Source: Dehalococcoidia bacterium (GTDB lineage: Bacteria; Chloroflexota; Dehalococcoidia; UBA3495; JAAXIE01). Taken from it: a stretch of DNA of 15,881 nucleotides. The notes under the pieces are model-generated. The model saw nothing but the letters and a program-made list of their open reading frames with translations, did not search any database and was not told where the DNA came from. Each line of letters opens with the position of its first letter. Position 1 is the stretch's first letter. Of this stretch, positions 13,493 to 15,881 are shown in pieces. The stretch spans positions 1 to 15,881 of the forward strand of contig JAAXIE010000145.1 in NCBI GenBank assembly GCA_012270525.1. The letters are read 5' to 3'. The position numbers were made by a program, and so were the translations under genes.

Positions 13493-14455
13493 TTGTCGTC
13501 CGAGCCCCGGTTCTTCTATGGTGGCCAAGCCGTTATAGAAGGGGTGATGATTCGGGGCCGCCGGCACTACAGCCTTGCTGTACGGCGTGCCAACGGTGAC
13601 GTAGAAACTCTCTGTGAACCCCTGAATTCCCTGTTCACCGGTGCCTGGAGACGGATCCCCCTTATCAGGGGTATTGTCGTCCTTGTGGAGACCCTGTTCC
13701 TGGGGATCAAGTGCCTCAACCGCTCGGCCGTCATAGCATCCGCCGACCAGTCGGACGATGACGAGGAGATGCCGAAATGGGTGTTGGCAGGGACGGTTGC
13801 AATATCCCTGGCATTCGGGATCGGCCTCTTCTTCATAGCTCCATTGTTTGCCGTTCGGGCTTTCGATGAGGCCATCACCTCGGATATCCTGAGCAACTTC
13901 ATTGAAGGCGTGATGCGACTGGTCATACTGGTGGCATACGTCAGTGCCATCGGCATGATGTCCGACGTTCGCCGTGTGTTCGCCTACCACGGCGCAGAGC
14001 ACATGGCGGTGCATACGCATGAGGCTGGCCTGCCATTGGAAGTGGAGCATGTGCGACGCTTCCCGACGGCCCATCCCCGCTGCGGTACCGCCTTCCTGCT
14101 CACAGTGATGGTGGTGGCGATACTCGCCTTCGCTTTCCTGGGTCGTCCCGACTTGGAGTGGCGGATTGCCTCGCGCATCCTGCTGATACCAGCCATTGCA
14201 GCCTTCAGCTACGAGGTCATCCGTTTTTGTGGGGCTCACTCCACTAATCCAGCCACCAAGGCCGTCACGTTCCTGGGTCTCGCGTTACAACGCCTGACCA
14301 CGAGGCGCCCAGACGACCAACAGATCGAGGTTGCCATCCACGCGATGGAAACCGCCTTGGCAGCCGATGAGGAACGACAGCCACAATTTCCCAGCAACTT
14401 CAGCGAGGAAGCGGGCACTGGAGCGTCACAAGGACAGATTCAATCCGAGGCTTGA
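13493..14455 (+). CDS. DUF1385 (YqhQ-like) integral membrane protein
   Basis: This 320-residue membrane protein has the DUF1385/YqhQ signatures: FFYGGQAVIEGVMIRGRRHY near the N-terminus, PLIRGIVVLVETLFLG (about 56-71), VFAYHGAEHMAVHTHEAG (about 162-179) and HPRCGTAFLLTVMVV (about 194-208). Probable membrane segments are at about 97-121, 136-156, 199-217 and 227-243, with a further hydrophobic stretch near 57-72. The acidic linker SADQSDDDEEM precedes the first strong segment. TTG 13493 is preferred because AGGGGG lies 7 bases ahead and the protein then begins close to the conserved block. ATG 13451 would add 14 residues without a ribosome site. It follows rpmE by 89 bases. The biochemical function of the family is not established. 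Its end converges on coxG, 22 bases away. Confidence 0.9.
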   Translation: MSSEPRFFYGGQAVIEGVMIRGRRHYSLAVRRANGDVETLCEPLNSLFTGAWRRIPLIRGIVVLVETLFLGIKCLNRSAVIASADQSDDDEEMPKWVLAGTVAISLAFGIGLFFIAPLFAVRAFDEAITSDILSNFIEGVMRLVILVAYVSAIGMMSDVRRVFAYHGAEHMAVHTHEAGLPLEVEHVRRFPTAHPRCGTAFLLTVMVVAILAFAFLGRPDLEWRIASRILLIPAIAAFSYEVIRFCGAHSTNPATKAVTFLGLALQRLTTRRPDDQQIEVAIHAMETALAADEERQPQFPSNFSEEAGTGASQGQIQSEA

Positions 14456-14477
14456 GGAACCCCTTGAGATAGTGGGC

Positions 14478-14930
14478 TTAGCCCCGACCCGCCTCGGCAA
14501 CCAGATTGCGAGTGAACTCCTGCATGGTGGTCTCGGCCTTCTTGCGAATCAGGGGCTGGCCCATCTCGCCCAGCTTGCCCATGAAGGTGAGGTCGGAGGA
14601 AAGGGAGAGTTCTGTCTCGTCAAGGGAGAGGTCGTTGAGGTGCAGGGTAAGGCGACCACGGACTGACCCGCCTACGCGACGGTCTGAGCCTTCTACTTGG
14701 AGTTGGGCCTGCCATGCCTCCCTGTCAGCTTCGAGGATGGTGAGGCTACCGCTCATCCCCAAGTTGACCGGACCAACTCGGACCTTCAGCGACCCACTGT
14801 AGGAACCGTCGTCGTTGGCGACCACCTCCTGTGCACCAGGGAAGCACTTGGCCACTCGCTCCACATCCAGCAGCAGGTCCCACAGAAGGGGGCGGGCAAC
14901 TGGCACAGGACTTCGATGTTCGAAGTTCAA
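14478..14930 (-). CDS. CoxG-like SRPBCC protein (carbon monoxide dehydrogenase subunit G family)
   Basis: A 150-residue single-domain protein of the CoxG/SRPBCC fold. The pattern is typical: FEHRSPVPVARPLLWDLLLD at the start, VERVAKCFPGAQEV (the family's CLPGC-like turn), YSGSLKVRVGPVNLGMSGSL, RVGGSVRGRLTLHL and a C-terminal helix with MGKLGEMGQPLIRKKAETTM. In characterised systems CoxG helps recruit CO dehydrogenase to the membrane; family members accompany many related molybdenum hydroxylases. TTG 14930 is chosen because it lies 4 bases after the coxM-like stop and gives the family N-terminus. The frame stays open to 15065, but those extra residues overlap the coxM-like gene and do not match the family. 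No membrane anchor is visible in this short version. Confidence 0.85.
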   Translation of the reverse strand: MNFEHRSPVPVARPLLWDLLLDVERVAKCFPGAQEVVANDDGSYSGSLKVRVGPVNLGMSGSLTILEADREAWQAQLQVEGSDRRVGGSVRGRLTLHLNDLSLDETELSLSSDLTFMGKLGEMGQPLIRKKAETTMQEFTRNLVAEAGRG

Positions 14931-14934
14931 AGAA

Positions 14935-15798
14935 CTACCGACTTTCGCGCCACGCCTGCTCGACGGTACGACGGGTGAACACCACGGCCATGTCCCGCTT
15001 GTACTCGGCAGAGCCACGAAAGTCGTCCAACGGCGACACCAAGCTGGCGACACCTTCGGCCGCATCAGCCACGAGACCGTCCATGAGGATTCTACCGTTC
15101 AGGGCATCCTGGGTGGACGTAGCCACGACGGGAGTCGTACCGGCCGAACCCAGCACAATGTGGGCCGCTTGGCACAATCCTCCCTCCCCCAGTTCCAGAA
15201 CGGCAGCAACCGAGACCGTGGCATAGTCGTCTGCGGTGCGAGGCAGGAACTTCATGAACGCTCCCCTTGCATTCCGAGCGGGTATGGGGATGCGCAATTC
15301 TGTCAGCACTTCTCCTGGCTGCACATCAGTCTCGTAGTAGTCCAGGAAGAAACCGGCCAGCGGTACGGTACGCTCGCCACCGGAGGACCGTAGGACGACC
15401 GACGAGCCGAAGGCAATAAGAGTTGGAGGCGGGTCCTGGTTTGGGTCGCCATGGGCAAGACCACCGCCGACAGTTGCCATGTTGCGGATGCGCACTGTTG
15501 CTACGTGACGGAAGGTGTCCGCCACCAAGCCAGCACGCTCCTGCACCAAGGGGGATGTCTCCACGGCCCGCATGGTTGTCAGGGCCCCGATGCGTAGCTG
15601 CCCTTCTTCTTCCCGAATGTAGTCGAGTCCTGGAACTCGTGCGAGGCTCACCAAGTGGGCTGGCTGGGCAAGGCGCTGCTTCATGAACTGGATCAGGGCC
15701 GTACCGCCGGATATCAGGCGGGCATCGTCCCCGTGCCGGTCCAGCAGGGAAAAGGCTTCGTCGAGAGTGGCTGGCTGGTGGTACTCGAACTCCATCAT
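14935..15798 (-). CDS. FAD-binding medium subunit of a molybdenum hydroxylase (CoxM-like)
   Basis: This 287-residue protein is the flavin subunit of a xanthine-oxidase/CO-dehydrogenase family enzyme; it passes electrons from the iron-sulfur subunit to an acceptor. The N-terminal FAD-binding region has FEYHQPATLDEAFSLLDRHG and ARLISGGTALIQFMKQRL (a variant of the usual AGGxSLIP). The second FAD motif is IRNMATVGGGLAHGDPNQDP (about 104-123, the usual TIGG-AxxDPxxD). The C-terminal domain holds GFFLDYYETDVQPGEVLTEL and ends FRGSAEYKRDMAVVFTRRTV, typical of CoxM. Length is normal. ATG 15798 overlaps the stop of the coxS-like gene by four bases (ATGA); a second ATG follows directly. The substrate (CO, an aromatic compound or another) cannot be told from this subunit. 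Confidence 0.93.
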   Translation of the reverse strand: MMEFEYHQPATLDEAFSLLDRHGDDARLISGGTALIQFMKQRLAQPAHLVSLARVPGLDYIREEEGQLRIGALTTMRAVETSPLVQERAGLVADTFRHVATVRIRNMATVGGGLAHGDPNQDPPPTLIAFGSSVVLRSSGGERTVPLAGFFLDYYETDVQPGEVLTELRIPIPARNARGAFMKFLPRTADDYATVSVAAVLELGEGGLCQAAHIVLGSAGTTPVVATSTQDALNGRILMDGLVADAAEGVASLVSPLDDFRGSAEYKRDMAVVFTRRTVEQAWRESR

Positions 15799-15881
15799 GA
15801 GCGTTCCGCCTGCATGACCTCGGCCGCCTTGCTCACCGATTCCAGAATCTTATAGTAGCCGGTGCAGCGACAGAGGTTCCC
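15795..15881 (-). CDS. [2Fe-2S] small subunit of a molybdenum hydroxylase (CoxS-like), C-terminal 28 residues
   Basis: Only the end of this gene is inside the window. On the minus strand the frame reads GNLCRCTGYYKILESVSK and runs to the TGA at 15797-15795. GNLCRCTGY is the second half of the C-terminal [2Fe-2S] cluster motif of the xanthine-oxidase/CO-dehydrogenase small subunit. The stop overlaps the coxM-like ATG by four bases, so the two are translated together. Roughly 130 residues, including the N-terminal plant-type ferredoxin domain, lie outside. The catalytic large subunit should be further upstream on this strand. Confidence 0.92.
   Translation of the reverse strand, partial: GNLCRCTGYYKILESVSKAAEVMQAERS

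Noticed and set aside
14931..15065. Longer N-terminus for the coxG-like protein starting at 15065
   Set aside because: The extra residues overlap the coxM-like coding sequence and do not resemble the CoxG family; TTG 14930 gives the family beginning.

Overview
This is a gene-dense bacterial window of moderately high GC content with short intergenic gaps. It holds 18 confident protein genes, two of them cut by the window edges, one doubtful small ORF, and two gene-poor stretches of about 530 and 790 bases. Clustered tRNA-synthetase genes, a tryptophan cluster, rplU-rpmA-rpmE followed by a DUF1385/YqhQ gene, a luciferase-like flavin enzyme and a CO-dehydrogenase-type molybdoenzyme operon fit a Chloroflexota bacterium, perhaps a Dehalococcoidia/SAR202-like marine or environmental lineage. 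That placement is inferred from gene content alone and has no marker tree behind it. Several genes appear to start with TTG.

Layout, left to right. (1) 1-2073, plus strand: the C-terminal half of lysS, then serS, probably one transcript. (2) 2176-4722, plus strand: a small SprT-like zinc metalloprotease-fold protein, a galactose-binding-like beta-sandwich protein with its own TATAAT promoter candidate, and a NYN (PIN-like RNase) plus LOTUS/winged-helix protein 15 bases behind it. (3) 4810-5880: a luciferase-like (LLM) flavin-dependent oxidoreductase. (4) 5881-6411: a gene-poor stretch with an 11-bp-arm palindrome, a promoter-like site, a strong 5' hairpin and a possible 63-residue ORF. (5) 6412-7236, minus strand: rsmI. 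(6) 7401-11623, plus strand: a split-barrel flavin/F420-binding protein followed by trpD-trpC-trpF-trpB; trpA, trpE and trpG are not in the window. (7) 11624-12371: a gene-poor stretch full of degenerate repeats. (8) 12418-14455, plus strand: rplU (with a long acidic tail), rpmA, rpmE and a DUF1385/YqhQ-like membrane protein, driven by a near-consensus promoter. (9) 14478-15881, minus strand, convergent: the coxG-, coxM- and (partial) coxS-like genes of a molybdenum hydroxylase.

How the genes work together: the two synthetases, rsmI and the L21/L27/L31 genes serve translation. The trp cluster covers the middle of tryptophan synthesis, from anthranilate to indole-3-glycerol phosphate and then the beta subunit of tryptophan synthase. 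The minus-strand cox genes supply the iron-sulfur subunit, the FAD subunit and an assembly/membrane-recruitment protein of a CO-dehydrogenase/xanthine-oxidase-type enzyme, whose large subunit should lie beyond the right edge. I saw no tRNA, rRNA, CRISPR array, insertion sequence, phage gene or recognisable defence system. The most unusual material is in the two gene-poor stretches, which share a related motif.
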